Shown here: positions 46,774-56,019 of the stretch, piece after piece | Layout: every line of letters begins with the position of its first letter | Numbering within the stretch: position 1 is the first letter of the stretch | Source of the DNA: Aureispira anguillae | Lineage (GTDB): Bacteria > Bacteroidota > Bacteroidia > Chitinophagales > Saprospiraceae | DNA: 64,000 nt | Reading direction: 5' to 3' | NCBI RefSeq assembly: GCF_026000115.1 | Contig: NZ_AP026867.1 | Location: forward strand, 62,001-126,000 | Notes under the pieces: generated by a model | What the model saw: the letters and a program-made list of their open reading frames with translations, nothing else | The model's database searches: none | Told to the model about the DNA's origin: nothing | Program-made: the position numbers and the translations under genes

Positions 46774-47559
46774 TTAAGTTGGCAGCCCCATTAAATACAT
46801 TTTATTACCAGCCTTTCCTTTGATGGTGCCTTTTTCCCATTTATACCCTTCCTTTGGGAGCTCTCCTAATAATTCATCCCAATCTGCTAAGGTATAGGTT
46901 CTTGCATTAGAAACAGCTCCATCCCAAGCAATAAAAATAGGCAGGAGAGGAATAAGGTAAGTAAAGACCAGTTGTTTCCATGTCAATGGTCGAACAAAAG
47001 GAGTGAGCAAGAAAACCATAATAAAAGAAGTGGGAATGGCGAGCCACCAAAGCACAAAAGGCATGCTATTGTCACTGATTTCAAAGATGCAGATGGGTTG
47101 TTTGTCTTTTTGTGCATCTAATAAAATGCGTTTGGCAATTGCAGGTTTCATGTGGTGCATGCTACAAATCATGGTACGAATACCTTTGCGCTTTTTTTCT
47201 ACTTGAGTAGCATCAACAGGAGTGGTTAAGTAAGAAAGATGAGGATCATTTTGGGCATTAATAAGGGCAGCGGCTTCTTTATTGGGATAGAGGTCGGTTA
47301 GGGTCAAAGAGAGCTTAGAAAAACCGTGTTTCTGCTCTAATAATTCTTTTACCCTTGGCATTGGACCACCAGCGCCAGAACAGAGATCAATAATATTGGT
47401 GTGTTGAGTTTCTTTTAGTACCCCAGCCAATAATTCGGCTAAGTCCTCAGCAGAGCCTAAGAATTTATGGATGGATATAATATAACGAGTCATGCAGCTT
47501 CTCAAAAAATTGGGAAACCAATGAAAGTCCTCAAACTCAAATAGATGGATGCGTTTCAT
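46774..47559 (-). CDS. SAM-dependent methyltransferase-like protein with membrane helices
   Basis: 261 residues. Motif I of class I methyltransferases is recognisable (NIIDLCSGAGGPMPRV, residues about 54-69), followed by a motif II-like acidic loop (LTLTDLYPNKEA) and TMICSMHHMKP. At about residues 167-215 two hydrophobic segments (MPFVLWWLAIPTSFIMVFLL and LVFTYLIPLLPIFIAW) suggest membrane association, unusual for this fold. The C-terminus contains GYKWEKGTIKGKAGNKMYLM. Substrate unknown. It lies 10 bp after pxpC and 5 bp before the hydrolase gene, hence probably in the same operon. Confidence 0.72.
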   Translation of the reverse strand: MKRIHLFEFEDFHWFPNFLRSCMTRYIISIHKFLGSAEDLAELLAGVLKETQHTNIIDLCSGAGGPMPRVKELLEQKHGFSKLSLTLTDLYPNKEAAALINAQNDPHLSYLTTPVDATQVEKKRKGIRTMICSMHHMKPAIAKRILLDAQKDKQPICIFEISDNSMPFVLWWLAIPTSFIMVFLLTPFVRPLTWKQLVFTYLIPLLPIFIAWDGAVSNARTYTLADWDELLGELPKEGYKWEKGTIKGKAGNKMYLMGLPT

Positions 47560-47569
47560 GTTTTTTGAA

Positions 47570-48448
47570 TTAAATTATTAAAGAAAAGCAAATTTTATCG
47601 TTGGGCTTTAATTGCGCCACAGCGTCCAAGTCTTCACTATAAATATTGGCAATACGGGGATAGCCTCCTGTAGTTGGTGCATCTTTGAGGAGTATAATCG
47701 GTTGCCCTGCATTGGAAATTTGAACCGTACCAGGAACAATACCTGAGGAAATTAATTCCTGAGAGGATGTGAAGTTGAACAACCTTGTGCTTAAGCGATA
47801 GCCCATTCGATTAGAATGATTAGAAATGGAATGCGCTGTACCAAAAAACGCAGCAATAGCAGTTCTCGAAAATTGCTCAAACTCAGGACCTATTGTCACC
47901 CGAACAGTTATTTTAGAGGGATAAATAGGGCGTTTTTCTTTTGGATAGTTTCTTAATGGGCTAATTTTTTTGGTGTAAATCATAAATTGGCTATCCTTTT
48001 TTAGAATGCTATTGGAAGGTAGTGCTTGTCCATTGTGAAGTATTGGGCTATAACTAGATAACCACTTGTTGATGCTCCAAGTTCCTCCAACCGCTAAATA
48101 AGCTCGGCATCCTGAAAGAATAGGTCCAAAACTCAGTATAGAATTTTTGGGAACGGGGATCGTTTGGTACATTGGAAGTGCTTGACCGTTTAAAAGAGGG
48201 GAAATATGTGCTCCTGTTAAAGCAATTTGACAGGATTTACTAATTCGAATCGTAGGTCCCAGTAAGGTGATCTCCAGCAGGGGGGCATCGGTTGGATTTC
48301 CAACCAACCAATTGGCAATGTCAGCAGAAGATTGATCCATGGCACCACCAATAGGAATACCAAACTGTTGGTAACCCAAGCGACCTTTATCCTGTACGGT
48401 TGTTTGTAATCCAGCTTGCTGGAAATGTAAAATACTTGTTTTACTCAT
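47570..48448 (-). CDS. pxpC: 5-oxoprolinase subunit PxpC
   Basis: 292 residues. With PxpA and PxpB it forms the ATP-dependent prokaryotic 5-oxoprolinase that opens 5-oxoproline (pyroglutamate) to glutamate. Family features of the biotin-dependent-carboxyltransferase-like/KipA fold are clear: GLQTTVQDKGRLGYQQFGIP at the N-terminus, GGAMDQSSADIANWLVGN, LEITLLGPTI, RAYLAVGGTW, and near the end SSGIVPGTVQISNAGQPIIL with TTGGYPRIANI. The start overlaps the pxpB stop by 8 bp. Assignment is strong. Confidence 0.93.
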   Translation of the reverse strand: MSKTSILHFQQAGLQTTVQDKGRLGYQQFGIPIGGAMDQSSADIANWLVGNPTDAPLLEITLLGPTIRISKSCQIALTGAHISPLLNGQALPMYQTIPVPKNSILSFGPILSGCRAYLAVGGTWSINKWLSSYSPILHNGQALPSNSILKKDSQFMIYTKKISPLRNYPKEKRPIYPSKITVRVTIGPEFEQFSRTAIAAFFGTAHSISNHSNRMGYRLSTRLFNFTSSQELISSGIVPGTVQISNAGQPIILLKDAPTTGGYPRIANIYSEDLDAVAQLKPNDKICFSLII

Positions 48449-49157
48449 AAATACTTTTCCAGTTAAATTGTTGGGTCAAAATAGCCTGTTCTATTTGTTC
48501 AAAAGTGCGACTAGAGATGGCTTTAAATTGCACTAGATCGCCAGGATGCAACAAAAAAGGTTGCTTTTGATCGGGGTTGAACACAGGAATTGGCGTTTGA
48601 CCAATAATCTGCCAACCTCCAGGGGAGGAGCTAGGGTAAATTCCTGTTTGTTGTCCTGCTAAACCAACAGCACCCTTAGGGATTTTTAGCCTAGGTGTTG
48701 GTTTTCGGGGGCAAGCAAGCGCCAATGGAACCTTTCCTAAATAAGCAAATCCAGGTAAAAAGCCAAGCATATAAACTTGAAATGGGGCTTGAGAATGGAA
48801 GTCAATTAATGTTTGTTTTGACAAACCAGTATGGCGCAGTACCCAATCCATATCCAGCGCAAAGGGTGGCTCGTAACAAACAGGAAGGACTATTTTTTTT
48901 GTATTCGTGGAGGTGGAAGAGAGTGAATGAGTTGGTGTCCATTCAAGAATATGTTTACGCAAAACTTCAAAAGAAAGGAACTTGGGATCATACAGAATCG
49001 TCAATGAATTATAGGCAGGAATACTAGCTTTAACTCCTTCCAAAGAAGCATTGTTTAAGTACGCATTTAGTGCCATCACCTGTCGATTGACATTGGGATT
49101 AATCTGGGCTGCAAATTCTACCAAAATGGCTTGATTTCCGTATGGTTTGATGGTCAT
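48441..49157 (-). CDS. pxpB: 5-oxoprolinase subunit PxpB
   Basis: 238 residues, the KipI-like subunit that pairs with PxpC. Characteristic segments: NQAILVEFAAQINPNVNRQV, VKASIPAYNSLTILYDP, LPVCYEPPFALDMDWVLRHT, VYMLGFLPGFAYLGKVP, PRKPTPRLKIPKGAVGLAG and GGWQIIGQTPIPVFNP. It is encoded 97 bp downstream of pxpA and overlaps pxpC by 8 bp, as expected for obligate partners. In Bacillus the homologue KipI was first described as an inhibitor of the sporulation kinase KinA; here the full pxp set argues for the metabolic role. Confidence 0.94.
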   Translation of the reverse strand: MTIKPYGNQAILVEFAAQINPNVNRQVMALNAYLNNASLEGVKASIPAYNSLTILYDPKFLSFEVLRKHILEWTPTHSLSSTSTNTKKIVLPVCYEPPFALDMDWVLRHTGLSKQTLIDFHSQAPFQVYMLGFLPGFAYLGKVPLALACPRKPTPRLKIPKGAVGLAGQQTGIYPSSSPGGWQIIGQTPIPVFNPDQKQPFLLHPGDLVQFKAISSRTFEQIEQAILTQQFNWKSIYE

Positions 49158-49254
49158 TGGAGGTCAAAATTGTTGGTTTTGCTCATCAATATACAAAAGT
49201 GTTTGCAAATAAGGGTATTTGAGACTCTAAATCGGGCTTACCAAACTTTAGTAC

Positions 49255-49968
49255 TTAAAGTACCTTTTTTAGCGCTTTTAGAATGGCGGGAGCAGCAGGG
49301 TTGTCACCATGAATACAAATACTTTGAGCTTGGATTGTAAACTCACCCTTAGGCGTTTTTACCTTTTGGTGCTCGATGATGTTTACTACTTGCTCGACAG
49401 CTAGACTAGGAGTTGTAATTACTGCATTTTCTTGGGAACGGGGCATTAATTGCCCTTGATCGTTGTATTGTCGATCGGCGAAGGCTTCAGCAATAAAGGG
49501 AATGCCCTGTTGTTGGGCAAAAGTGGCTAAAGGGCTATTGGCAAGCCCCATCAAAGAAAGTTTTTTATCAATGCGTTGTATGGCTTCAATTACTGGAAGC
49601 GCTTCTGTTTGATGAATAGCCATTTCATTGTATAGCGCACCATGAGGCTTGACATAACTGAGTTGCCCCCCTAGGCTCTCTACCATTCCCTTGATGGCAG
49701 CAACTTGGTAGCCAATATTTGCCCTTAGTTCAGCAGCAGACAAAACCATTTTGCGCCGTCCAAACCCCACCAAATCAGGATAGGAGGGATGAGCTCCAAT
49801 CCGCAAATTATAACGAATGGCTTGTTGAATGGTTTGTTCAATATGGAGTGGGTCTCCTCCATGAAAACCACAGGCAATATTACAGGAAGAGATATAAGGA
49901 AAAATGTTTTTGTCATTTCCTATTTTGAACTGGCCATAGCTTTCGCCCATATCACAATTAATATCCAT
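49255..49968 (-). CDS. pxpA: 5-oxoprolinase subunit PxpA
   Basis: 237 residues, LamB/YcsF family, near the usual size of about 250. Signatures: MDINCDMGESYGQFKIGND, NIACGFHGGDPLHIEQTIQQ, LRIGAHPSYPDLVGFGRRKM, VKPHGALYNEM and CIHGDNPAAPAILKAL. It cooperates with PxpB and PxpC in converting 5-oxoproline to glutamate in the cytoplasm. It is first in the minus-strand cluster pxpA-pxpB-pxpC-methyltransferase-hydrolase. The upstream neighbour (50108) is separated by a hairpin terminator, so the operon probably starts here. Confidence 0.95.
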   Translation of the reverse strand: MDINCDMGESYGQFKIGNDKNIFPYISSCNIACGFHGGDPLHIEQTIQQAIRYNLRIGAHPSYPDLVGFGRRKMVLSAAELRANIGYQVAAIKGMVESLGGQLSYVKPHGALYNEMAIHQTEALPVIEAIQRIDKKLSLMGLANSPLATFAQQQGIPFIAEAFADRQYNDQGQLMPRSQENAVITTPSLAVEQVVNIIEHQKVKTPKGEFTIQAQSICIHGDNPAAPAILKALKKVL

Positions 49969-50025
49969 TGCAAGAATGATTTTGGTTATAAATTTATAAA
50001 ATTGCCATGCTTCGCTAAAATAGAA

Positions 50026-50058
50026 GTTGGACTTTTATAGAAAGCATAAAAGTCCAAC
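50026..50058 (-). terminator. Hairpin terminator after the CrtC/AttH-like gene
   Basis: The perfect 13-bp arms GTTGGACTTTTAT and ATAAAAGTCCAAC surround a 7-nt loop. On the minus strand a T-rich stretch (TTCTATTTTAG) follows. It lies between the CrtC/AttH-like gene and pxpA, both on the minus strand. Confidence 0.75.
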
Positions 50059-50107
50059 CTCTAAAGCCAAAACCGAGATGTTCTAGAAATTTTACAAGTC
50101 GATCTTT

Positions 50108-51274
50108 TTATTTTTGATTGGGTTTTCCAAAATACATCAACTCCCAAACCGCTTTAGAACTTTCGTGCGTTTCAATTAATTGATCGTTTTTATAAACTTT
50201 TATTTTGGACTTGCCAATCATTCTAAAGTAAGCACCATCAAATTTCGTAAATAATCGAGCCAAGCATAATTTAAATTTACTTTTAATGGAGGTCTCTAAC
50301 AAATCTACCTCTACCAAACTTCGTTCTCTATACAAATAATATTCATAACGATAAGGATCGTCAGGAGCATCATAAATAAAAATAAGATCATCACTAACAT
50401 CTTTGTGTAAGGTAGGGTGCATCTTGCCATAAGTTTGATACATAGTTACCTTTGAGCCATCATCTGCAACAGTTTTGCCATCTTTTGAAATATTAAAGAC
50501 CACTACATTCTCTTTGTTATATTCTTTTTCTGTAATCATTTCAGAAGCAATGAGCGTGTATGGACCAATTTCAGCTCTAGACCAATACCAATGGTTGAAT
50601 AATTTGGCGGTGTTTTTATTGCCCCAGTTGTGGTCGTGGTAACAAGAGCCTTTTACTTTGACGTCTTTTTTTTCTTTTTTGAGGGTATAATCTATTTCTA
50701 CTTCCCCTTTAGGAACAGGTACTAACCAAGCAAAATAATCCTTTTTTTCTTCTCCAAAAAAGATATGTCCAGTTTGGGGGCGCCAGCTCTCTGTTGTTCG
50801 GCGAATTTTGGCGGTAAGTTGAATATCTTCATCGTCAAAATGAATTTCATATTCTTTGAGGTTGCCTTTAAAATAATTATTATCAATCTTAACATGGCAG
50901 CTATCTTTTGAGCTGCTAAATTGGTCAGCGTCACCAAAGTATTCTTTAATAAATGCTGTTCCATCAGGTCGATCAATCGTTAAGGTTACCAAAGGAGTTA
51001 GCCCTTTGTTGAAGTTTACAAATGACTTGGTATAAAAGACAATAACCATGGTAGAGCCATCGTCTAAATGTGCATCAAAGTACCACCACTCATAAGTTTT
51101 CTTTTTCCCTGTTGTGCGCATGCCATCTTCCCATTTTTCAGGGATATTGCCAGCTCGTAAATTCAGTGCCGAATAATTTTTGCTGAGTTCAGCAAGAGGG
51201 GTGGGAGGGGCTTGCCCAAATGTAAGGGAGCTAAACAATAAAAGAAATAGTAAAGCCGTAGCAAATGTTTTCAT
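50108..51274 (-). CDS. Exported CrtC/AttH-like lipocalin-fold protein
   Basis: 388 residues with a signal peptide (ends SLTFGQ). The EWWYFDAHLDDGSTMVIVFY motif near residue 60 and GSCYHDHNWGNKNT near residue 210 are the signatures of the AttH / hydroxyneurosporene synthase (CrtC) family, which has paired lipocalin-like beta barrels. Relatives hydrate carotenoids or act as pericyclases on natural products; many are uncharacterised. Its neighbours are an AraC regulator and a fatty-acid-hydroxylase-type P450 on the opposite strand. A role on a hydrophobic or polyene substrate is plausible but inferred. The gene has its own terminator and a 425-bp divergent upstream region. Confidence 0.82.
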   Translation of the reverse strand: MKTFATALLFLLLFSSLTFGQAPPTPLAELSKNYSALNLRAGNIPEKWEDGMRTTGKKKTYEWWYFDAHLDDGSTMVIVFYTKSFVNFNKGLTPLVTLTIDRPDGTAFIKEYFGDADQFSSSKDSCHVKIDNNYFKGNLKEYEIHFDDEDIQLTAKIRRTTESWRPQTGHIFFGEEKKDYFAWLVPVPKGEVEIDYTLKKEKKDVKVKGSCYHDHNWGNKNTAKLFNHWYWSRAEIGPYTLIASEMITEKEYNKENVVVFNISKDGKTVADDGSKVTMYQTYGKMHPTLHKDVSDDLIFIYDAPDDPYRYEYYLYRERSLVEVDLLETSIKSKFKLCLARLFTKFDGAYFRMIGKSKIKVYKNDQLIETHESSKAVWELMYFGKPNQK

Positions 51275-51699
51275 TTTAGGTGTGTTTTAATGTGAAGTTG
51301 TTATAACTGAATAAATAGTTCTAAGCGGCAAGATATAAAACTACTTTCTAAAACAAATCTATTATTTTATATAATTAATGAAAGTGGGCTATTGTTAGGG
51401 GATTGGGGGCCTAAATGGGTATCATTTCCTTTGTAGGTAGAAGTATTGCCAAAACACAAAGCATTCAGCAAATCGTGTATAAAGGCTATAAATGAGTAAA
51501 AAGTATTCAATTATAATGCATTTGTATACAAATCTATCCTCAAGACTATCTAAATTTGTACCAATAAATATTCTTATTATAAGAAACAAATAAATGAAGA
51601 TAGGATCTAGGGTTATGCCTTCTCCCTAAAACAGTAGTCATTTACAGCATTGTTGGGTGATTTTTATAAACACAAAATAGTATTGATTAGGAGTTGAAT
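51275..51699. other. Divergent regulatory region, 425 bp
   Basis: Lies between the CrtC/AttH-like gene and the AraC regulator. It contains the perfect palindrome ATTTGTATACAAAT at 51520-51533, a candidate operator, and an SD-like AGGAG just before the AraC gene. No other feature was recognised. Confidence 0.5.
51520..51533. promoter_or_regulatory. 14-bp palindrome, candidate operator
   Basis: ATTTGTATACAAAT is a perfect palindrome 167 bp before the AraC start and about 245 bp from the divergent gene. It could bind a dimeric regulator. AraC proteins more often use direct repeats, so the link is weak. Confidence 0.3.
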
Positions 51700-52605
51700 A
51701 TGGAACCAATTTATATTAAAACATTGGCTGATTTGCATGCAATTATTGGATATAAAGAACCTAAACATCCTTTAATTTCGGTATTAAATTTTGCGGAGTC
51801 AAACTTTACAACAGACCTTATTGAGGTAGAATTATTAAGCCCCTTTTATATTATCCTGCTATATAATAAAATAATTCATTCCAGCTTTTCGTATGGTCGC
51901 AAGAATATAGATTTGAAAGAAGGAACACTAGTGGTTTTGCGCCCTGATCAAATTGTTCAAGTATATGAGATTTTTACGCAGGAAGAGGTAGAAGTGTGGG
52001 GGATTATTTTTCATCCAGATTTGATTCGTTCGTCACTGATTTACGAGCAAGTGATACAATACAATTTTTTGGCTTATAATTTAAATGAGGCACTTGAAAT
52101 TTCAGAACAAGAAGAAAAGATTATTCGAACAATTTTAGACAATATACTAGAGGAATACAGCCAGATTGATGACTATAGCACAACCATTTGGGTGAATCAA
52201 ATCATTTTATTATTCACGTATATACAGCGGTTTTATGATCGGCAATTTATGGACAAAAAATTGGAGTATAGCAATAATATTATACGGTTTGAAAAAATTT
52301 TAAAGGCTTGTTTAAAAGCCTCAATTTTAGAAAAAAAAGGAATTCCAACAGTAGAACAACTCGCCAAAGAAATGAATTTGTCTAGAAATTATTTGGGCAA
52401 TTTATTAAAAAAAGAAACAGGGAAAAGCACCCTAGAGCATATCCATTATCAAATCATTAATAAGGCTAAAACGTTGTTGGTTAATAGCAACGATTCGGTT
52501 GCCGAAATAGCGTTTCAATTAGGATTTGAATATGCTCAATATTTTAGTCGCTTATTTAAGAAAAAAGTTGGTGTAACTCCTTCCGAATATCGAAAGTTAG
52601 TATAA
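51700..52605 (+). CDS. AraC-family transcriptional regulator
   Basis: 301 residues from the ATG at 51700, preceded by the SD-like AGGAG, uncommon in this window; a TTG two codons earlier is less likely. The N-terminal sensing domain is cupin-like (IILLYNKIIHSSFSYGRKNI, LVVLRPDQIVQVYEIF). The C-terminal double helix-turn-helix is classical: TVEQLAKEMNLSRNYLGNLL and SVAEIAFQLGFEYAQYFSRL followed by FKKKVGVTPSEYRK. It lies 84 bp upstream of, and in the same direction as, the P450-reductase gene, so it probably controls that gene in response to its substrate. Inducer unknown. Confidence 0.92.
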   Translation: MEPIYIKTLADLHAIIGYKEPKHPLISVLNFAESNFTTDLIEVELLSPFYIILLYNKIIHSSFSYGRKNIDLKEGTLVVLRPDQIVQVYEIFTQEEVEVWGIIFHPDLIRSSLIYEQVIQYNFLAYNLNEALEISEQEEKIIRTILDNILEEYSQIDDYSTTIWVNQIILLFTYIQRFYDRQFMDKKLEYSNNIIRFEKILKACLKASILEKKGIPTVEQLAKEMNLSRNYLGNLLKKETGKSTLEHIHYQIINKAKTLLVNSNDSVAEIAFQLGFEYAQYFSRLFKKKVGVTPSEYRKLV

Positions 52606-52689
52606 GTCCTGTTTGTTGATAAGAATAGGATTGGTTATAGTTATATCATTTTATATTTTAATAAAAAATATTTAATCAAAAATAATGTA

Positions 52690-55600
52690 ATGATAAAGTC
52701 AAGCATTCCCACCCCTAAAACATTCCCATTATTGGGGAACCTTAAAAATATAAACCCCAAAGCGTTTAGCCAAAGTCTTTTTGAGATTGCTAAAGATTTT
52801 GAAGAAGGGAGAATTTATAAATTGATACTGCCCAATAATGATATGGTGATTGTTGGGTCTCAAGAATTGGTGCATGAAGTTTCAGACCCAAGCCGATTTG
52901 GTAAGAATACGAAGTTGTTTAAAGAAATACAAGGGCTGCTAGGTGACGGATTAGTTACCGCAGAAACCGAGAGCCTTGCTTGGGGAAAAGCACATCGCTT
53001 ATTAATGCCAGCCTTTGGTCCTGTGGCGATTCGGAATTTGTTTCCACAGATGTTAGATATTGCAGAGCAAATGATGCTTAAATTTGAACGGATGGGAGCC
53101 GAGCATTCGTTTGATGTTTCTGAAGAAATGACCAAATTAACCTTAGACACCATTGCATTGTGTAGCTTTAATTATAGATTCAATAGTTTTTACTCGGAAG
53201 AGCTGCATCCATTTGTGGAATCAATGGTAGATAGTTTAAGTGAGATGGGGAAGCGTGCTGTTCGTTTTCCTCTTCAAACAAAATTGATGGTAAAAACCAA
53301 TCAAAAATACTTTGCGGATATTGATTATATGCATACTGTTGGTGCTGAAATTGTCCGAAATAGAAAAAAAGACCCCAAAAAAGACAAGTACAACGATTTG
53401 CTTAATATTATGCTGAATGGTGTTGATCCAATTAGTGGTGAACGCCTATCGGATGACAATATTAAAAACCAGATGATTACTTTCTTAATAGCAGGGCATG
53501 AAACCACTAGTGGCTTATTAACCTTTGCCATTTATGAGTTGTTAAATAACCCCAATAAACTAAAAAAAGCCCAAGAGGAGGTTCAACGTATCCTAGGGAA
53601 TAACCAACCAACAATAGATCATCTTCCCCAATTAACCTATATAGACCAAGTCTTAAAAGAAACCCTACGTTTGCACCCCATTGCCCCCATGTACACAATA
53701 GCTGCTTTAGAAGATACGGTGATTGGTGGCAAATACTTGGTCAAAAAAGACGAAAATGTAACGGTCTTAATAGGGTGGTTGCATCGAGATAAAGCAGTTT
53801 GGGGCGAAGATGTAGAAGCATTTAAGCCCGAACGATTTGCTATCGAAAATGCAGAACAATTGCCAGAAAATTGTTTTAAACCTTTTGGAAATGGGAAACG
53901 AGCTTGTATTGGTCGCTTCTTTGCTATGCAAGAGGCCGTATTAGCGTTGGCGATGTTGCTGCAACGTTTTGACCTTAAAAAAGACAATCCCAATTATAAT
54001 TTAAAAATAAAAGAGGCGATTACCATCAAGCCTGATAATTTTAGAATTCGGGTCGAAAGAAAAGAAGAGGTCGCTATTGTTGCTCCATCGCTCAATCCAT
54101 CAGAAACGATTGCCAATAACAAAACTAAGCAAGTGATTAATAAGAATGGAAAACCACTGTTAATTTTGTTTGGATCCAATACAGGATTATCGGAAGGTTT
54201 TGCACACAAAATTTATCAAGAGGCTACCGAGTATGGCTATCAACCCACGCTAGGGGCAATGGATGATTATGTGAATCGATTGGATAAAGATATACCCGTT
54301 GTTATTGTCACTGCTTCTTATGAAGGAAAACCGCCGAGGAACGCTGTGAAATTTATGGATTGGTTGGAAAATGGAAATGTATCTTCTTTAGCAGGAATAC
54401 AATATGCTGTTTTGGGTTGTGGGCATAAAGATTGGCTTAAAACCTATCAAGCCATTCCCATAAAAGTGGATCAATTGTTATCAAAGTGGGGAGGCAAAGC
54501 ATTGATAGAGCGGGGCGCTTTGAATGGTGCTACAAATGTCTATGGTGATTTTGACAAATGGCAGGATCAATTTTGGGAAAAAATGCCTAAGGGAAAGACC
54601 GAAAAACAAGGATTCTCTGTCGTGGTTTCCAACAATCGTTTAGAAACATTGGAACAAAAGGTATTGCGGCAGGGAGTTATTATAGAAAACAAAGAATTGG
54701 TCGATATGACGCATCCGCTTGGACGTTCTAAACGACATATAGAAATTGAATTGCCCAAAGATATGCCATATCAATCAGGGGACTATTTGTCTATTCTACC
54801 AAGTAATCCCAAAGAAAATATTGAACGTATTTTTCAACGGTTAGGATATACTATTGATACACAAATAACCATTCAGGCTGCTGATGCACAACTGTTCCAT
54901 TTACCAGTAGGTTATCCTGTTGCTTTGTTCGATATTTTTACCAATTATGTAGAATTAGGACAGCCAGCAACTCAAAAGCAAGTGGAATTATTGGCTTCAT
55001 ATTGTCCTTGCCCGCCTGAAAAAAACGCTTTAATAAAACTAACGGACGAAAGCATTTACACAGAAGAAGTACTGCATAAGCGAGTCAGTGTCTTAGACCT
55101 ATTAGAATGTTATGCGTCTATTGATATTCCTTTAGAACAATTGTTAAAAATACTACCACCACTAAAACCTCGTTTATATTCCATTGCTTCATCTCCTTAT
55201 TGGGATGATCAAAAAGTAGCCTTAACTGTTGCAGTGGTTGATGCGCCTGCTTGGTCTGGGCAAGGGCAGTATAAGGGCGTGGCATCAAATTATTTAGCTC
55301 ATTTGCCAGTAGGAGGACAGGTGCAGATTGATACCCAGCCAGCAACTAGTGCTTTTCATCTTCCGACCGATCTTTCAGTGCCTCTTATTATGATTGCAGC
55401 AGGTAGTGGGATTGCCCCTTTTAGAGGCTTTGTTCAAGAGCGTTCTATCCAAAAGCAAAAAGGAAATTCAGTAGGAGAAATTGTTTTGTTTTTTGGCTGC
55501 GACCATCCTGAGGTTGATGCTTTGTACATGGATGAATTTTGCCAATGGGAGCAAGAGGAAGTTGTTCAAGTATTTAGGGCTTATAGTGCTTTGGAAGAAG

Positions 55601-55839
55601 GAGATATAAAGTTTGTTCAACATAAGTTGTGGGCTGAGCGTAAACGGGTTTATGAGTTGCTTCAAAAGGGGGCAAAAGTGTTTGTTTGCGGAGATGGAAA
55701 ATACATGGCTCCTGCTGTCCAAAAAACATTTATTGATATTTATAAGGCTTGCGCTAAGGTATCTAGAGAGGAGGCCAAGGTTTGGTTGGATGGCATCCAA
55801 AAAGAAGGCTTGCGCTATGCGACAGATATTTTTATTTAA
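52690..55839 (+). CDS. Self-sufficient cytochrome P450-reductase fusion (CYP102 type)
   Basis: 1049 residues, the size of P450 BM3. P450 domain about 1-460: I-helix FLIAGHETTSG with Thr272, ExxR in KETLR, heme loop FKPFGNGKRACIGRFF with Cys406. Flavodoxin-like FMN domain about 490-640 (LLILFGSNTGLSEGFA). FAD/NADPH reductase domain about 665-1049 (KPRLYSIASSP, GSGIAPFRGFV, VFVCGDGKYM). It uses NADPH and O2 to hydroxylate a substrate, classically fatty acids. By eye alignment Val89 replaces BM3 Phe87, Asn50 replaces Arg47 and Ile54 replaces Tyr51, so substrate anchoring differs. An AraC regulator precedes it. Fusion and family are certain; substrate is not. Confidence 0.95.
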   Translation: MIKSSIPTPKTFPLLGNLKNINPKAFSQSLFEIAKDFEEGRIYKLILPNNDMVIVGSQELVHEVSDPSRFGKNTKLFKEIQGLLGDGLVTAETESLAWGKAHRLLMPAFGPVAIRNLFPQMLDIAEQMMLKFERMGAEHSFDVSEEMTKLTLDTIALCSFNYRFNSFYSEELHPFVESMVDSLSEMGKRAVRFPLQTKLMVKTNQKYFADIDYMHTVGAEIVRNRKKDPKKDKYNDLLNIMLNGVDPISGERLSDDNIKNQMITFLIAGHETTSGLLTFAIYELLNNPNKLKKAQEEVQRILGNNQPTIDHLPQLTYIDQVLKETLRLHPIAPMYTIAALEDTVIGGKYLVKKDENVTVLIGWLHRDKAVWGEDVEAFKPERFAIENAEQLPENCFKPFGNGKRACIGRFFAMQEAVLALAMLLQRFDLKKDNPNYNLKIKEAITIKPDNFRIRVERKEEVAIVAPSLNPSETIANNKTKQVINKNGKPLLILFGSNTGLSEGFAHKIYQEATEYGYQPTLGAMDDYVNRLDKDIPVVIVTASYEGKPPRNAVKFMDWLENGNVSSLAGIQYAVLGCGHKDWLKTYQAIPIKVDQLLSKWGGKALIERGALNGATNVYGDFDKWQDQFWEKMPKGKTEKQGFSVVVSNNRLETLEQKVLRQGVIIENKELVDMTHPLGRSKRHIEIELPKDMPYQSGDYLSILPSNPKENIERIFQRLGYTIDTQITIQAADAQLFHLPVGYPVALFDIFTNYVELGQPATQKQVELLASYCPCPPEKNALIKLTDESIYTEEVLHKRVSVLDLLECYASIDIPLEQLLKILPPLKPRLYSIASSPYWDDQKVALTVAVVDAPAWSGQGQYKGVASNYLAHLPVGGQVQIDTQPATSAFHLPTDLSVPLIMIAAGSGIAPFRGFVQERSIQKQKGNSVGEIVLFFGCDHPEVDALYMDEFCQWEQEEVVQVFRAYSALEEGDIKFVQHKLWAERKRVYELLQKGAKVFVCGDGKYMAPAVQKTFIDIYKACAKVSREEAKVWLDGIQKEGLRYATDIFI

Positions 55840-55881
55840 AAGGATAGAATCATTGGCATAAGGTTTTGCGATGGCAAATTG

Positions 55882-55913
55882 GATAACTTGAAGGTAGCTG
55901 CCTTCAAGTTATC
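55882..55913. terminator. Convergent hairpin between P450 and NRAMP genes
   Basis: The perfect 13-bp arms GATAACTTGAAGG and CCTTCAAGTTATC flank a TAGCTG loop. It lies between convergent genes. No long U-tract follows, so termination strength is uncertain. Confidence 0.6.
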
Positions 55914-56019
55914 AATGCTAATGATCTCATGAAATAGAGGAATAGCAGATTATTAAATCACGATTAGGGTGTTTGATGTATGTTTAGTTAATGACAAATT
56001 TATCCCAACTAAAAATGCG

